Positions 35,404 to 44,684 of a stretch of 64,000 bases of DNA are shown here, in pieces. The stretch comes from Bifidobacterium mizhiense (GTDB lineage Bacteria; Actinomycetota; Actinomycetes; Actinomycetales; Bifidobacteriaceae). The notes beneath the pieces were generated by a model. The model was given only the letters and a program-made list of their open reading frames with translations. It made no database searches and was not told where the DNA came from. The DNA is taken from positions 310,001-374,000 of the forward strand of contig NZ_BPWE01000001.1 of the NCBI RefSeq assembly GCF_020884755.1, written 5' to 3'. Every line of letters starts with the position of its first letter. The stretch's first letter is position 1. The position numbers and the translations under genes are program-made.

Positions 35404-36005
35404 AGGCCGGTTCAAGCCAGGACGATTACCTGGTCTTCCCAGACTTTCTGGACCGCCCTGTGGAGGAGGCAGCCCGTCTGCTTTTGGGCTGCCTGATCAT
35501 CCGGGACTACGAGTCGGAAGGAAAACAGGCCAGGGTACGGATCGTGGAAACCGAAGCCTACGATCAGAATGATCCGGCCAGCCATGCCTACCATGGACAA
35601 TCGGCCCGCAATGCCGCCCTCTTCGGCCCCAGCGGACACATGTATGTCTACTTCACCTATGGAATGCACTACTGCCTGAACATCTCCTGCCAGCAGGACG
35701 GATTCGGTGCCGGCGTGCTGATTCGAGCCTGCCAGCCAGTGCAGGGTCTGGACCTTCTGCGCATCCACAGGCACGGCCGTCATCCGGACCGGGATCTGAC
35801 CAACGGTCCCGCCAAGCTCTGCCAGGCATTGGACATCGACAAGCGCTACTACGGCCACGACCTCAGAAAACCGCCCATCCGTCTGGCAGCCGACGGACTG
35901 GCCCAGGACGAGACCATCACGGCGACGCCACGAATAGGCATATCCCACGCCAAGGAGACTCTGCGAAGGTTCGTCGTCACAGGCAATCCCTACCTGTCTC
36001 GATAA
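35400..36005 (+). CDS. 3-methyladenine DNA glycosylase (AAG/MPG family)
   Basis: 201 residues of the AAG family, which excises alkylated and deaminated purines from DNA. Motifs are [11 protein letters not shown], the active-site [21 protein letters not shown] with the catalytic Glu, [28 protein letters not shown] and [12 protein letters not shown]. It shares the ATGA of the ferredoxin stop. Repair of deaminated purines (hypoxanthine) beside a nitrite-reductase locus makes sense if nitrosative chemistry is the common theme, but this is inference. Convergent with the MFS gene downstream. Confidence 0.92.
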   Translation: MKAGSSQDDYLVFPDFLDRPVEEAARLLLGCLIIRDYESEGKQARVRIVETEAYDQNDPASHAYHGQSARNAALFGPSGHMYVYFTYGMHYCLNISCQQDGFGAGVLIRACQPVQGLDLLRIHRHGRHPDRDLTNGPAKLCQALDIDKRYYGHDLRKPPIRLAADGLAQDETITATPRIGISHAKETLRRFVVTGNPYLSR

Positions 36006-36053
36006 GTAAGCGACAATGCTTCACCTCTGGCTCGCACCGGGTAAAAGAGTGGC

Positions 36054-37301
36054 TTATCGCTCAATGAAGCGTGATTCGACACAGCTCTGGAAGCGGACAA
36101 GCGAGAGAATGACGGCAGCCAGCACAGCGATGATCAGCATGCCCATGAAACTGCCGGTCACCGGATCCAGACCAAACGCTGTTGAGAAAGCCTTGAAAAC
36201 CCAGGTGGATGCCGTAAAACCAAGGCTGGTGGTGGCTGAAAAGACCCCCATGACCAGCGGATAGCGCTTGTGCTCAGTCAGATTGGACAGATAGTAGGGG
36301 CAGGTGGCCATATTGATGGCACTGCCCGAACCAATCAGAAATGCCGATAAACAAACCAGCGGGAATGAGCGAGTGGTCAGGAAGAGCAGGGCGCCCAGGG
36401 CCATCAAAAGGAAGGCAACCGGAATGGTCCATTGTCGGCATATCCGCTTGATGCCGTTGATGCTAAGCCCGATCACGACCGAGGAACCCGTGTTGAACAT
36501 CAGGGCCACCCCGGCTGCACTGGTGCCGCCCAAACCATACTTGGCTATGTAGACCGCGAGCTTGTTGTACAGGACGGCGACCAGGAAAATGCTCAGAAAC
36601 CCAATGAGAATGCAGGAAATGGTAGCCCACCAGCATTGTCCACTTTTTTTAGGCGACGATGCCTCAGATCTTACGGCCTTTTCCGACTCCTCTTCGACGG
36701 CGCCGACTCCGGGAACCATGAATATGACCAAGACTAGGGCAGGCAAGGCCAAAAAATAAAGCCAATAGTTGTGCAGCCACCCTCCCTTGGCCAGAACACC
36801 GCCAAGAGCAAGGACCAGCATGGAAGAGCCATCCTGAACAGCCAGGACCAGCCCCATCAGCGCAGCCAACTGCTTCCCGCAGAAGAATCTGGCCGAAAGG
36901 CTGGGGAGAACTGTAGTGGCGATGCCCACACCAAACCCGACAACTAAAGCAAACAAGAGCAGCTGGTTTACGTTGCTGTGCACAAAAAGGGGCATCAAGC
37001 CACCCAGAGCGACACACAGGCAGCTGATGCAGGCAGCGGTTTTGAAACTCATCCGGGTCAAGAGTTGGCCAAATAAAAGAGCTGAAACTATAGCTGCAGA
37101 AGAGCCGATGGAGACCACCGATTCAACGGTTGAGGGATCGGTATGAGGAAAAGATGCTTGGATGGCTGCAACGGAAGGAGAGATGATGGAGTCAAACCGC
37201 GACATGATGGCCAAGGACATAATTCCGACCAGAACCCCAAGATTCCGTCTGGTCAATATCCCTGTGTTCTTGGGCTTAGACGTACCTTGGGCCGGTTCCA
37301 T
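36054..37301 (-). CDS. MFS transporter, 12 helices
   Basis: 415 residues with twelve predicted membrane segments and a cytoplasmic loop of charged residues (about 200-225, EEESEKAVRSEASSPKKS) between the two six-helix halves. MFS marks include SIGSSAAIVSALLFGQLLTRMSFK after helix 2 and GSGSAINMATCPYYLS in the second half. No substrate-specific motif that I recognise. ATG 37301 is preceded by GGGAGG. Next to the anion-permease-like gene in the same orientation, 54 bases apart. Confidence 0.75.
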   Translation of the reverse strand: MEPAQGTSKPKNTGILTRRNLGVLVGIMSLAIMSRFDSIISPSVAAIQASFPHTDPSTVESVVSIGSSAAIVSALLFGQLLTRMSFKTAACISCLCVALGGLMPLFVHSNVNQLLLFALVVGFGVGIATTVLPSLSARFFCGKQLAALMGLVLAVQDGSSMLVLALGGVLAKGGWLHNYWLYFLALPALVLVIFMVPGVGAVEEESEKAVRSEASSPKKSGQCWWATISCILIGFLSIFLVAVLYNKLAVYIAKYGLGGTSAAGVALMFNTGSSVVIGLSINGIKRICRQWTIPVAFLLMALGALLFLTTRSFPLVCLSAFLIGSGSAINMATCPYYLSNLTEHKRYPLVMGVFSATTSLGFTASTWVFKAFSTAFGLDPVTGSFMGMLIIAVLAAVILSLVRFQSCVESRFIER

Positions 37302-37355
37302 CGTTCTTGCCTCCCTTTCAATGTTAGCGGCACCATTTAGTTGATGGAGGGCAGT

Positions 37356-38543
37356 CTACTCCAGCAGCAGGGCCATGCCAACCAAAACAACCAGGAAAAG
37401 CAGATTAAGTGATGTATAGATCTTCAGGTAATCGCCTTTCTTGTCAGGGTACTGCTTGACCACAGCCTTATAGGAGATCAGCGAGGCCATTGAAGCGACC
37501 AGGGTGCCGAGCCCACCCAGGTTGGTACCCAGAATGATCGGACGCCAAGCCGTCGAAAAACCTGAGACTAGGAGGGCTGTAGGCACATTGCTGATGAGCT
37601 GGCTGCACAGGACCGAAGTGATCAGGGGATGGATATTGACCAGGCTGCTGACAAGGTTGTAGAACTGGGGAATCCGCCTGGCGTTACCGATGAAGACGAA
37701 GAAAGCCACGAAGGTCAGCAGCAGACCCCAATCCACATGCAGAAAGACCCGTCTGTCGCAGATCAGGAAGGTCACCACCACCACCAGGACCATGGCCCAC
37801 TGGGGGATCAGCTTGGCCACACCCAGCAGGCAGACAAGAAAGAGGAGGAGATAGAGGGCGATGCGCCATCCGCTGGACTGCTGCATCTCCTTGACCTGAG
37901 GCTGTATTCCCTCCTCTCTGGGCGCTAGTATGCTGCGGCGAATCTCTTGAGCATCCATACCCTCGAACTTGTTCAAATGCTGATTCCTGAAGGCGAACCA
38001 GCAGAACAGGAAGAGCATCAGGGCTGCAACCAGGGCGTAAGGCGCCATAAGGAGGAGGAATTCCCCAGTAGGCATCTCGGAGCGGGCCTTGAGATATAAG
38101 TTGTGGGCATTGCCAATCGGCGTCAGCATGCTGCCCACATTGGCACCCAAGGTCATCAGGGTAGCGATCAGCAGGGCATGGTTTTCCAGACCAGCCATGA
38201 TGAGAACAGCAATTGCAAAAGGTACGAAGGTGACCAGGGCTACATCATTCGTGATGAACATACTGGAGAAGAAAGGCAGAGAAACCAGGACCAGGGCCAG
38301 GCCCCGCACCGAGCGGACATGACTCAGCAGGCTGGCTCCAATGGTATGAAAGACCCCGATGCGCTGAAAACCGCAGACCACCATCATCAGGGAACCTAGC
38401 TGGGTGAGGGTATTGACATGAATGTAGCCCAAATACTGCCGGTCGGGAGGAATGAGGATGCAGGATACGAGAGCGACGACTGCAGCGACGACCAGGACGG
38501 TCTCGTTTTTCAGCAGTCCGATCACCCGATGTTGCATGGTCAC
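37356..38543 (-). CDS. SLC13/ArsB-NhaD-type ion transporter
   Basis: 395 residues, about eleven membrane helices. The family signature NVGSMLTPIGNAHNLYL (around residues 134-150) and the repeat partner QLISNVPTALLVSGF near 320 mark the two re-entrant substrate loops of the ArsB/NhaD and divalent-anion symporter superfamily. Which ion it moves (dicarboxylate, citrate, arsenite or sodium) cannot be read. It lacks the large soluble domains of some members. Same direction as the MFS gene downstream; a small two-gene unit is possible. Confidence 0.75.
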   Translation of the reverse strand: MTMQHRVIGLLKNETVLVVAAVVALVSCILIPPDRQYLGYIHVNTLTQLGSLMMVVCGFQRIGVFHTIGASLLSHVRSVRGLALVLVSLPFFSSMFITNDVALVTFVPFAIAVLIMAGLENHALLIATLMTLGANVGSMLTPIGNAHNLYLKARSEMPTGEFLLLMAPYALVAALMLFLFCWFAFRNQHLNKFEGMDAQEIRRSILAPREEGIQPQVKEMQQSSGWRIALYLLLFLVCLLGVAKLIPQWAMVLVVVVTFLICDRRVFLHVDWGLLLTFVAFFVFIGNARRIPQFYNLVSSLVNIHPLITSVLCSQLISNVPTALLVSGFSTAWRPIILGTNLGGLGTLVASMASLISYKAVVKQYPDKKGDYLKIYTSLNLLFLVVLVGMALLLE

Positions 38544-38734
38544 CTCCGGCGAACGAATTCCTCACTTAGTTTACGCGCGCATCTGCAGCTCACAGGACCT
38601 TGCCAGGCGCTATTTTCCGCTTCTGACCCAACGGTCGGAACACGTGGGCGCTACTGTTTGCTAGCCTGTCTGGCCCCGACTTTTAACCCTGGTCGGATAC
38701 GCTTAAAGTCTGATGCCCATAAATCATGGAAAGA

Positions 38735-38764
38735 GGTTCTGCGAATCAGTGCATTCGCAGAACC
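38735..38764 (-). terminator. Terminator hairpin for the drug-efflux gene
   Basis: GGTTCTGCGAAT (38735-38746) pairs perfectly with ATTCGCAGAACC (38753-38764), six-base loop, 19 bases beyond the minus-strand stop at 38783. On the minus strand it runs into TCTTTCC. The remaining part of the 239-base gap up to 38543 holds no gene that I can support. Confidence 0.75.
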
Positions 38765-38782
38765 CCCTATCAGACCGCAATA

Positions 38783-40219
38783 TTACTTGTCGTTCATTCG
38801 TTCCGGATCTGGAATCAGATAGGACAAGGCCAGGGCAACCAGCACCAGCACGCCACCGCCGATCATGGCCGCCACATAGCCGGTGCGAGCTCCCCCAGAC
38901 ACTGCCAGGCCGCTCATGAAGGCATAAAGGACCGCATAGCTCAGGCCTGAACCCAGGTTGAAGGCTCCGGCGTTGAGCCCCGGCAGATAGCCAGTGTTGT
39001 CCGCAGGAGACAAAACTACGCCCAGCCCGTTGAGCATGATGTTGGCCGTTCCCGCATAAGAGATGCCTAGGATCAGGGAGAGCGCCACCAGACTCCAGAT
39101 GCTGGGAACCAGGCAGACGTAAATGCCAAAGACCAGTCCCAGCACGCTGACCAACTGACCGACCCTCAGAACCTTGAGGTAGCCGAAGCGCGAGGCCAGC
39201 ATCCCGGCCACTGGGCCAAAGACCAGACCGACCAGGGCATATGGGGTCAGCGTCGCGAAGGAGACGATGCTGGCCTTCAAGCCGACGCCGACCTCGCCAT
39301 CCTGGGCCAGGGCCGGAACGATTCCGTTCATGATGGCGAAGACACCAACCATGGTGGTAAGGGTCGTCAGCAGAAGGCCCCAGGTACGCCGCTGCCTCAA
39401 ATAGGTGGTGGTGACCATGGGTGCCGACGTGGTGCTTTCGACTTTCCAGAAGATCATGAAGAAGACCGCAGCAACTAGGATCTCGACGACCACCAGGATC
39501 CAGCGAGCCTGGGCCAGCTTCTCGACCTCATTGATAGCCAGATAGGCAGCCAGGAAGGCGATGCAGAGGAAGACCACACCAGCCCAGTCCATGCGGGGGC
39601 GATCGTCTGCATAGCTCTCACGGGCGAAAACCGCCACTAGGAGGACAGCAATCACCGCAATAGCCACCATGAACCAGAAGACCGAGCGGAAGCCGAAGGT
39701 GCCGGCCAGCCAACCGCCTAGGATAGCATCCACGCCTCCGATGCCGCCGTTGACTGCCGTCAGGACGGCCATAAGTTTGGCGTAGCGGGCCTCATCGGTC
39801 ACCTCGGCGTGCAGCATGATCAGGGTCATGGGCACAACCGGGCCGGCCACCCCCTGAATGACGCGCCCAATCATGAGCACCGTCACATTGGGCGCCAGAG
39901 CAGAAACCACGCATCCCAGCGCCGTCAGGCTCAACATGCCCAACAACACTTTCTTGCGGCCGGCCAGATCGCCCAGTCGAGGCAGGAAGAGGGAGAAGAC
40001 CGCACAGGAGGTGAAGAACACCGTCTGTGTCAGTCCAATGCTGGAGCTGCTGGCATTCAACTCGGTCCCCATGGTCGTCAGAGCCGGCGAGAGCATGGAT
40101 GCGTTAAGCTGGAAGGCGAAGACAGCAGCCATCAGGGCCGTCATCAGAGCGAAGATTGAAGAGGTTGCGGGCTTGTCAGTCTTGGATACGTCTGTGTTCG
40201 AAGTCTTCATTGATCTCAT
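38783..40219 (-). CDS. MFS drug:H+ antiporter, DHA2-type, 14 helices
   Basis: 478 residues with 14 membrane segments. The DHA2 markers are the early LFLPRLGDLAGRKKVLL (loop 2-3 motif A) and GRVIQGVAGPVVPMTLIML, the latter close to motif C-like IGGVDAILGGWLAGTFGFRSVFWF. Members export drugs, antiseptics or metabolites with protons. The ATG at 40219 overlaps the stop of the upstream nucleoside hydrolase (ATGA), so the two genes are co-translated. That coupling hints at nucleoside or base transport, but it is only context. Confidence 0.8.
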   Translation of the reverse strand: MRSMKTSNTDVSKTDKPATSSIFALMTALMAAVFAFQLNASMLSPALTTMGTELNASSSSIGLTQTVFFTSCAVFSLFLPRLGDLAGRKKVLLGMLSLTALGCVVSALAPNVTVLMIGRVIQGVAGPVVPMTLIMLHAEVTDEARYAKLMAVLTAVNGGIGGVDAILGGWLAGTFGFRSVFWFMVAIAVIAVLLVAVFARESYADDRPRMDWAGVVFLCIAFLAAYLAINEVEKLAQARWILVVVEILVAAVFFMIFWKVESTTSAPMVTTTYLRQRRTWGLLLTTLTTMVGVFAIMNGIVPALAQDGEVGVGLKASIVSFATLTPYALVGLVFGPVAGMLASRFGYLKVLRVGQLVSVLGLVFGIYVCLVPSIWSLVALSLILGISYAGTANIMLNGLGVVLSPADNTGYLPGLNAGAFNLGSGLSYAVLYAFMSGLAVSGGARTGYVAAMIGGGVLVLVALALSYLIPDPERMNDK

Positions 40220-41160
40220 CCAATCGCGGCGATGGCCTTGACCACCAGATCCCAGAATCCCTGGAAGTCCAGCTTGACAGCCACCTGGGTGTGACAGTCC
40301 TCGGCAGAAGGCTCCGGACCGCGCAGATCGGCCACGGTCATTCCGCAGGTCAGATCCCCGCGCAGCTCCACATCAATCGGGCAACGACGGGTACTCACAA
40401 TGGACGGGTCGATCAGATAGGCCACAGTGCAGGGGTCATGCACGGGCGGATCCACGAAGTCCTGGTTGTCCTGGTAGGACTTGCGGAAGAAGTCCATCAG
40501 CCCGCTGACAAAGTGGGCCAGATCGGTGCCGATGCCTTCGATGCGCTGCTGAACCTCCGGCGTGCACAGGGCTTGATGAGTCAGATCCAATCCCACCATG
40601 GTGACCGGCCAGGGCTCGTTGAAGACGATATGCGCAGCCTCAGGATCCACCTTGATATTGAATTCAGCGACAGCGCTCCAGTTGCCCACATGGTAGCCAC
40701 CACCCATGAGCACGACCTCACGGACGCGGTCGACAATGCGGGGTTCCTTGCGAACAGCCATAGCGATATTGGTCAGAGGTCCTGTGGGAACCAGGGTCAC
40801 CGTGCCCGGCTCCTCGCGCATGATGGTCTCAATGATCCAATCGACAGCGTGGCCAGGATCCAGCGGCCGGGTAGGCTCGGGAAGCTCGACCCCATCCAGA
40901 CCGGTCTGGCCATGGATGGAGGCGGCGACCTCCTGAGGACGCACCAGGGGCCTATCACATCCGGCGTGGACCGGCACCTGGCGCGCATGAGCCTTTTCCA
41001 AGACGGCCCTAGCATTGTAGGTAACCTTGTCCAGACTTTGGTTGCCGCCAACCGTAGTCACTCCGATCAGGTCGATCCGCGGATTGCCTACTGCCAGAAG
41101 GATAGCCACCGCATCGTCATGACCTGGATCACAGTCCAGGATGATCTTGCGCGTCGTCAT
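40216..41160 (-). CDS. Inosine-uridine-type nucleoside hydrolase
   Basis: 314 residues of the IUNH family, which splits nucleosides to base and ribose using a bound Ca2+. The metal motif is ILDCDPGHDDAVAILLA at residues 7-23, with the second Asp cluster NIKVDPEAAHIVF, and VLMGGGYHVGNW plus VHDPCTVAYLIDPSI near the C-terminus. The GTVTLVPTGPLTNIA segment is also classical. Feeds base salvage. Overlaps the MFS antiporter gene downstream. A 15-bp hairpin sits 27 bases before the start codon. Confidence 0.93.
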   Translation of the reverse strand: MTTRKIILDCDPGHDDAVAILLAVGNPRIDLIGVTTVGGNQSLDKVTYNARAVLEKAHARQVPVHAGCDRPLVRPQEVAASIHGQTGLDGVELPEPTRPLDPGHAVDWIIETIMREEPGTVTLVPTGPLTNIAMAVRKEPRIVDRVREVVLMGGGYHVGNWSAVAEFNIKVDPEAAHIVFNEPWPVTMVGLDLTHQALCTPEVQQRIEGIGTDLAHFVSGLMDFFRKSYQDNQDFVDPPVHDPCTVAYLIDPSIVSTRRCPIDVELRGDLTCGMTVADLRGPEPSAEDCHTQVAVKLDFQGFWDLVVKAIAAIG

Positions 41161-41187
41161 ATACTCGCCTACACCTTTCTCATGAAT

Positions 41188-41221
41188 ATGTCCTGGGCCA
41201 TATGCTTATGGCCCAGGACAT
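41188..41221 (-). terminator. Perfect 15-bp hairpin between the helicase gene and nucleoside hydrolase
   Basis: ATGTCCTGGGCCATA (41188-41202) pairs with TATGGCCCAGGACAT (41207-41221) around a TGCT loop. It most likely ends the minus-strand DUF2075 transcript, 45 bases after its stop. There is no long T tract, and it lies only 27 bases before the next start codon, so it may also affect the hydrolase message. Confidence 0.6.
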
Positions 41222-41266
41222 GATACCCCTGATTAGCATTCAATCGATATAAGCGAGACAGGCTGG

Positions 41267-43420
41267 TCAGTATCGAATGTGAGTGATCCCACCCACTGCC
41301 CAGGCCAGTCGATCACGAAGTTCAGGATCCACTGCGAATAGCCCCAATCCGTGCACTCCTCGTTTGAGCAGCACATTGAACTCATGCCGAAGGTTGTCCA
41401 CAGGATCCATCTCTGGCTCCGACCGGTGATTAGTCGCCAGTGTGTTGCAACTGAGCTTCGGTTCGAACTCGATCTTTCCATTCCTATAAGTGACTGATGG
41501 TCCAATGATGACCCCTGCGTAGTTGAGGTCAAAACCTTGGATGGTAAAGATTGACCCCACCTCATCGATGGTGAAAGGCAACTCGGCCCAAGCAATCCGG
41601 TGATTAGCAGTAGAGTTTCCCTGCTCCTCATATAGTTCGTAATTCCATGGCATGGCGAATTCACCATCCCCGTCTTGACCCTCCTCAGCCCACACCCACT
41701 GGCCTGAATCCCCTTGGCGTAGTACAACCTGCCAGTGACAGGAGGAATCCTGTGGATCCGGGTGTTTCTTGCTACTGTAAGGCCAGTCATAGGTGGCTAG
41801 GAGTCGGCAAAGGCCCAAAGACCCCTCCCCCCTTTGCTCCCTGTCTTTATAACGAATGAACTCCCTTAAATCTTTAGGCGAATCAAAAACCTTGATCTCA
41901 TAAGGGTGCTCCGAAGGGTCCGGATGCAGTAATTCAATGACACCATCCTTGGCTGTCATCCGATCCAGCCAGGCGCAGGTTGCAGGGTCAGCCTGAATGC
42001 GCATCTGTTGATCCAAACGAACATGACTGACCTGGAAGGTATCCTCGTGCGGATGCTGACCGTCCCGTGACTTTTCGCGGATGAGCATGGGTTGCGAGAA
42101 GGCCTTGTCATGCTCAGAACCAGTCAATCCCAGAAGCCGCCTTTCCTGGGCATCCACGAACTGGGACCCGCGCAAGACCTGTTCGGGATCGAAGACCACG
42201 ATGGCTACTTTCGCCCGTCGTAGTATGTCGTAGAGCTGGTTGCTCCCGGAGTAGCTCTGCGACCCTTGCGTCAGCAACAGGTGCGCCTCGTCAATCAGCA
42301 CCACATCTGCCTTGGCATCGACGCTATTCATGGGGTCAGCTGCCCTGCCTGTGGACCGGCCATTTCGATTGGTATGCTTGCTGAACCGGTTAATGAACTG
42401 GACAGCCCCAACCACGCACTGGCCGCGTTTCTTTTGCAATCCCAGTTTCAGAGCCATCTGGTTATAGACATTAGCCTGCTCGGCCTGATTGACAATGATG
42501 TAGGAACGCTGCCTGGCCTTTGACGAATGGTTATCGTCCTTGCCGTTCAAGTTTCCATAGATGCCATATCGCGCACATATTTGATAGAAGAGATGGCTGA
42601 GCAAAACGGTCTTGCCAGTCCCTGACATACCCTGAACGACAATGACCTGGGTATCAGCGTCACCATCAATCTGCACCGGGCCCGTCGACTCCGTGATCGA
42701 GTGGAAACCTTCGCCAGGGTTTTGAATAATCACCGACTCCAACACATGCAGAACTGCCTCTTCAGCTCGCCGTTGTTCGTCGGTAAGTTTGCGGAAGGGC
42801 GAGGCCTTGAACAGGGCAGAGTCCAAGATCGCCTTCTCTTCCGGGAACAGATCGAGCTCCATTTCGTGCAGAGTCTGCCAAGCCTTGGAAAAGATGCTGT
42901 CGAATTCATCGCTGGTGTAATACATGTCCTGAGCGTTAGTTCTACGGTTCATAACCAGCTTGACCGCGTCGACGCTCTGCATATACCCCATCAACCGATT
43001 TTCCATATCCAGAGTCAAGGACTTATTGAAATGGCGGTCACCGATGATGTACTGGCTGACTCTGTCCTGATGATTGCGCATGAATCGCACCAGGCGTTCC
43101 CAATCCGTCCGGGTCCGTGGATCCAGCTCAATGTGCTGCCTGGTTCGAGAACGAATGTCATTGGTTTCCCCGACGTAAACCACATAAGGAGGTCCACCGC
43201 CATGCTTTTTACTGCTGTCCCTTTCATCGGCAGAGACAATATATACAGTGGGATAGCGTAGGAACAGTTCCTCAAGCAGCCTCCCCTCCACCTTACTGCC
43301 CTGATTGCCAACAGCTTTCGTCTGCTTGTACTCTGCAATAGCCTTGGAAAAATCCTCATCACTGAAATCGCCATAGGGCAGCGTCATCACCACGGGCTGC
43401 GGCGCGCTTGATGAATCCAT
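41267..43420 (-). CDS. GIY-YIG nuclease-like domain fused to DUF2075 (Schlafen-type) helicase
   Basis: About 717 residues from ATG 43420; the frame is open 26 codons further but that stretch overlaps the divergent gene and looks non-coding. Residues 58-97 look like a GIY-YIG module (TVYIVS, then YVVYVGETNDIRSRTRQH). A P-loop ATPase of the DUF2075/Schlafen group-3 type follows: Walker A GMSGTGKT at 264-271, LIDEAH at 375-380, IVVFDPEQVLRGSQ, LDQQMRIQ and IFTIQGFDLNYAGVIIGP near the end. Proteins of this class are candidate DNA/RNA helicase-nucleases; a phage-defence role is suspected but not shown. Divergent from a MazG-like gene, 67 bases away. Confidence 0.8.
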   Translation of the reverse strand: MDSSSAPQPVVMTLPYGDFSDEDFSKAIAEYKQTKAVGNQGSKVEGRLLEELFLRYPTVYIVSADERDSSKKHGGGPPYVVYVGETNDIRSRTRQHIELDPRTRTDWERLVRFMRNHQDRVSQYIIGDRHFNKSLTLDMENRLMGYMQSVDAVKLVMNRRTNAQDMYYTSDEFDSIFSKAWQTLHEMELDLFPEEKAILDSALFKASPFRKLTDEQRRAEEAVLHVLESVIIQNPGEGFHSITESTGPVQIDGDADTQVIVVQGMSGTGKTVLLSHLFYQICARYGIYGNLNGKDDNHSSKARQRSYIIVNQAEQANVYNQMALKLGLQKKRGQCVVGAVQFINRFSKHTNRNGRSTGRAADPMNSVDAKADVVLIDEAHLLLTQGSQSYSGSNQLYDILRRAKVAIVVFDPEQVLRGSQFVDAQERRLLGLTGSEHDKAFSQPMLIREKSRDGQHPHEDTFQVSHVRLDQQMRIQADPATCAWLDRMTAKDGVIELLHPDPSEHPYEIKVFDSPKDLREFIRYKDREQRGEGSLGLCRLLATYDWPYSSKKHPDPQDSSCHWQVVLRQGDSGQWVWAEEGQDGDGEFAMPWNYELYEEQGNSTANHRIAWAELPFTIDEVGSIFTIQGFDLNYAGVIIGPSVTYRNGKIEFEPKLSCNTLATNHRSEPEMDPVDNLRHEFNVLLKRGVHGLGLFAVDPELRDRLAWAVGGITHIRY

Positions 43421-43487
43421 GGTTTTCACTATGCCACGAACCCACACCAATCTCATGGCAGGAGGGCCGACTGATAGGCTCGAAATC

Positions 43488-43820
43488 ATGATCAGCAAAG
43501 AAACGGAAACAGCAGTGATGAACTTTGTGCACGAGCGCGACGGGGATCAATTCCACACGCCTGCCAACCTGGCCAAATCAATCTGCATCGAAGCTGCCGA
43601 GCTCTTGGAGTGCTATCAATGGGGGGATGATCCCAGGGACGGAGATGAAGGCCACGTGACCGACGAACTGGCAGACGTGCTCACCTATTGCATCCAGCTG
43701 GCGGATCGGCTGAATCTGGACATGGATCGGATCATCATGGACAAACTGCACAGGACGGCCGACAGATATCCAGTGGCCACTTCGCGCGGATCCAGCCGAA
43801 AATATCGACCCCTGCAGTAG
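43488..43820 (+). CDS. MazG-like nucleotide pyrophosphohydrolase
   Basis: About 110 residues from ATG 43488; upstream in-frame starts exist but lack a ribosome site. All-alpha NTP pyrophosphatase fold: helix FVHERDGDQFHTPANLAKSI, the metal-binding ICIEAAELLECYQW (ExxE) and TDELADVLTYCIQLADRL (ExxD), then KLHRTADRYPV. Such enzymes hydrolyse (d)NTPs to NMP and PPi, with housecleaning or defence (nucleotide depletion) roles. It faces the GIY-YIG/DUF2075 gene across a shared 67-base gap and converges on the HAD hydrolase. Confidence 0.88.
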   Translation: MISKETETAVMNFVHERDGDQFHTPANLAKSICIEAAELLECYQWGDDPRDGDEGHVTDELADVLTYCIQLADRLNLDMDRIIMDKLHRTADRYPVATSRGSSRKYRPLQ

Positions 43821-43830
43821 ACAGATTGAT

Positions 43831-44604
43831 TCAGCAGGTCTGCGCAGCCGGTGACCCCGATTGTTCGAGTCGCTTGGCGATCAATGCTGACAGATCATCC
43901 AAGGTGACTCCAGCATAGCTATCCATGGAAGCGAACTGAGGACCCGAAGAGGTGTCGACCGGGTTGGTGCCGGTATAGGCCACAGTGGTGGCTCCCGATG
44001 CCACAGCAGAAGTGATACCAGTCAGGGTGTCTTCGAAAGCCAAGCAAGAGACCATTTGATCAGGACTTGTGATGCCCAGCAGACCCGCCGCATGCAGATA
44101 AGGAGCGGGATCAGGCTTTTGCGCCAGTCCGTCATCCCCACACACATAGTCGGCAAAAGCCCCGTCAGGAGCCTTGGCGACCACAGCCTGAGCCATGCGG
44201 CGTGGCGAAGTAGTGACCAGAATGGAGGGGATGCCAGCTTCAACTAGGTCTGCCAAGACGTCACGGACCCCTTCAATCCATGGCATGTGACGCTCCTCCA
44301 TGGCAATCACCCCGTCAATCAGCAGATCCGGAATCTGATCCTCTGGAAGGTCAAGACCCCGCTCGCGCATCACCCTTGCTACTTTGGGCAGGGGTTTGCC
44401 CGAAACCTGCCAACCCATGTCAGTATTCCAGTCTCCTCCATGCTTGCGCGCTAGATCTACCTCCGCCTGATGCCAGTAAGGCTCAGAGTCGATCAGGGTT
44501 CCGTCCATATCCCAGAAGACAGCAAGCGGTCGACGACCTTCAACAAAACAGGCTTTGTCAGTCGAACCGGCACGACTTTCTCTCTTTTGACGCTCCTTAT
44601 TCAT
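43831..44604 (-). CDS. HAD-family hydrolase (phosphoglucomutase/phosphatase-like)
   Basis: 257 residues. Motif I FWDMDGTLIDSEPYW (nucleophile Asp then general-acid Asp), motif II VTTSPRR, motif III Lys in AQKPDPAPYLHAA, and motif IV FEDTLTGITSAVASG. A helical cap follows motif I, as in beta-phosphoglucomutase and sugar-phosphate phosphatases. A 25-residue charged N-terminal extension (MNKERQKRESRAGS) precedes the fold and may mean the true start is later. Substrate unknown. It is 80 bases beyond the end of dnaG on the same strand. Confidence 0.85.
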   Translation of the reverse strand: MNKERQKRESRAGSTDKACFVEGRRPLAVFWDMDGTLIDSEPYWHQAEVDLARKHGGDWNTDMGWQVSGKPLPKVARVMRERGLDLPEDQIPDLLIDGVIAMEERHMPWIEGVRDVLADLVEAGIPSILVTTSPRRMAQAVVAKAPDGAFADYVCGDDGLAQKPDPAPYLHAAGLLGITSPDQMVSCLAFEDTLTGITSAVASGATTVAYTGTNPVDTSSGPQFASMDSYAGVTLDDLSALIAKRLEQSGSPAAQTC

Positions 44605-44684
44605 GCATTCACCCTATCGGCAGGGCTTGTCGGCAGTCAAAACGCCAGCAAGGACAGGCAGGATCAACTTACCTGACCACCAGA

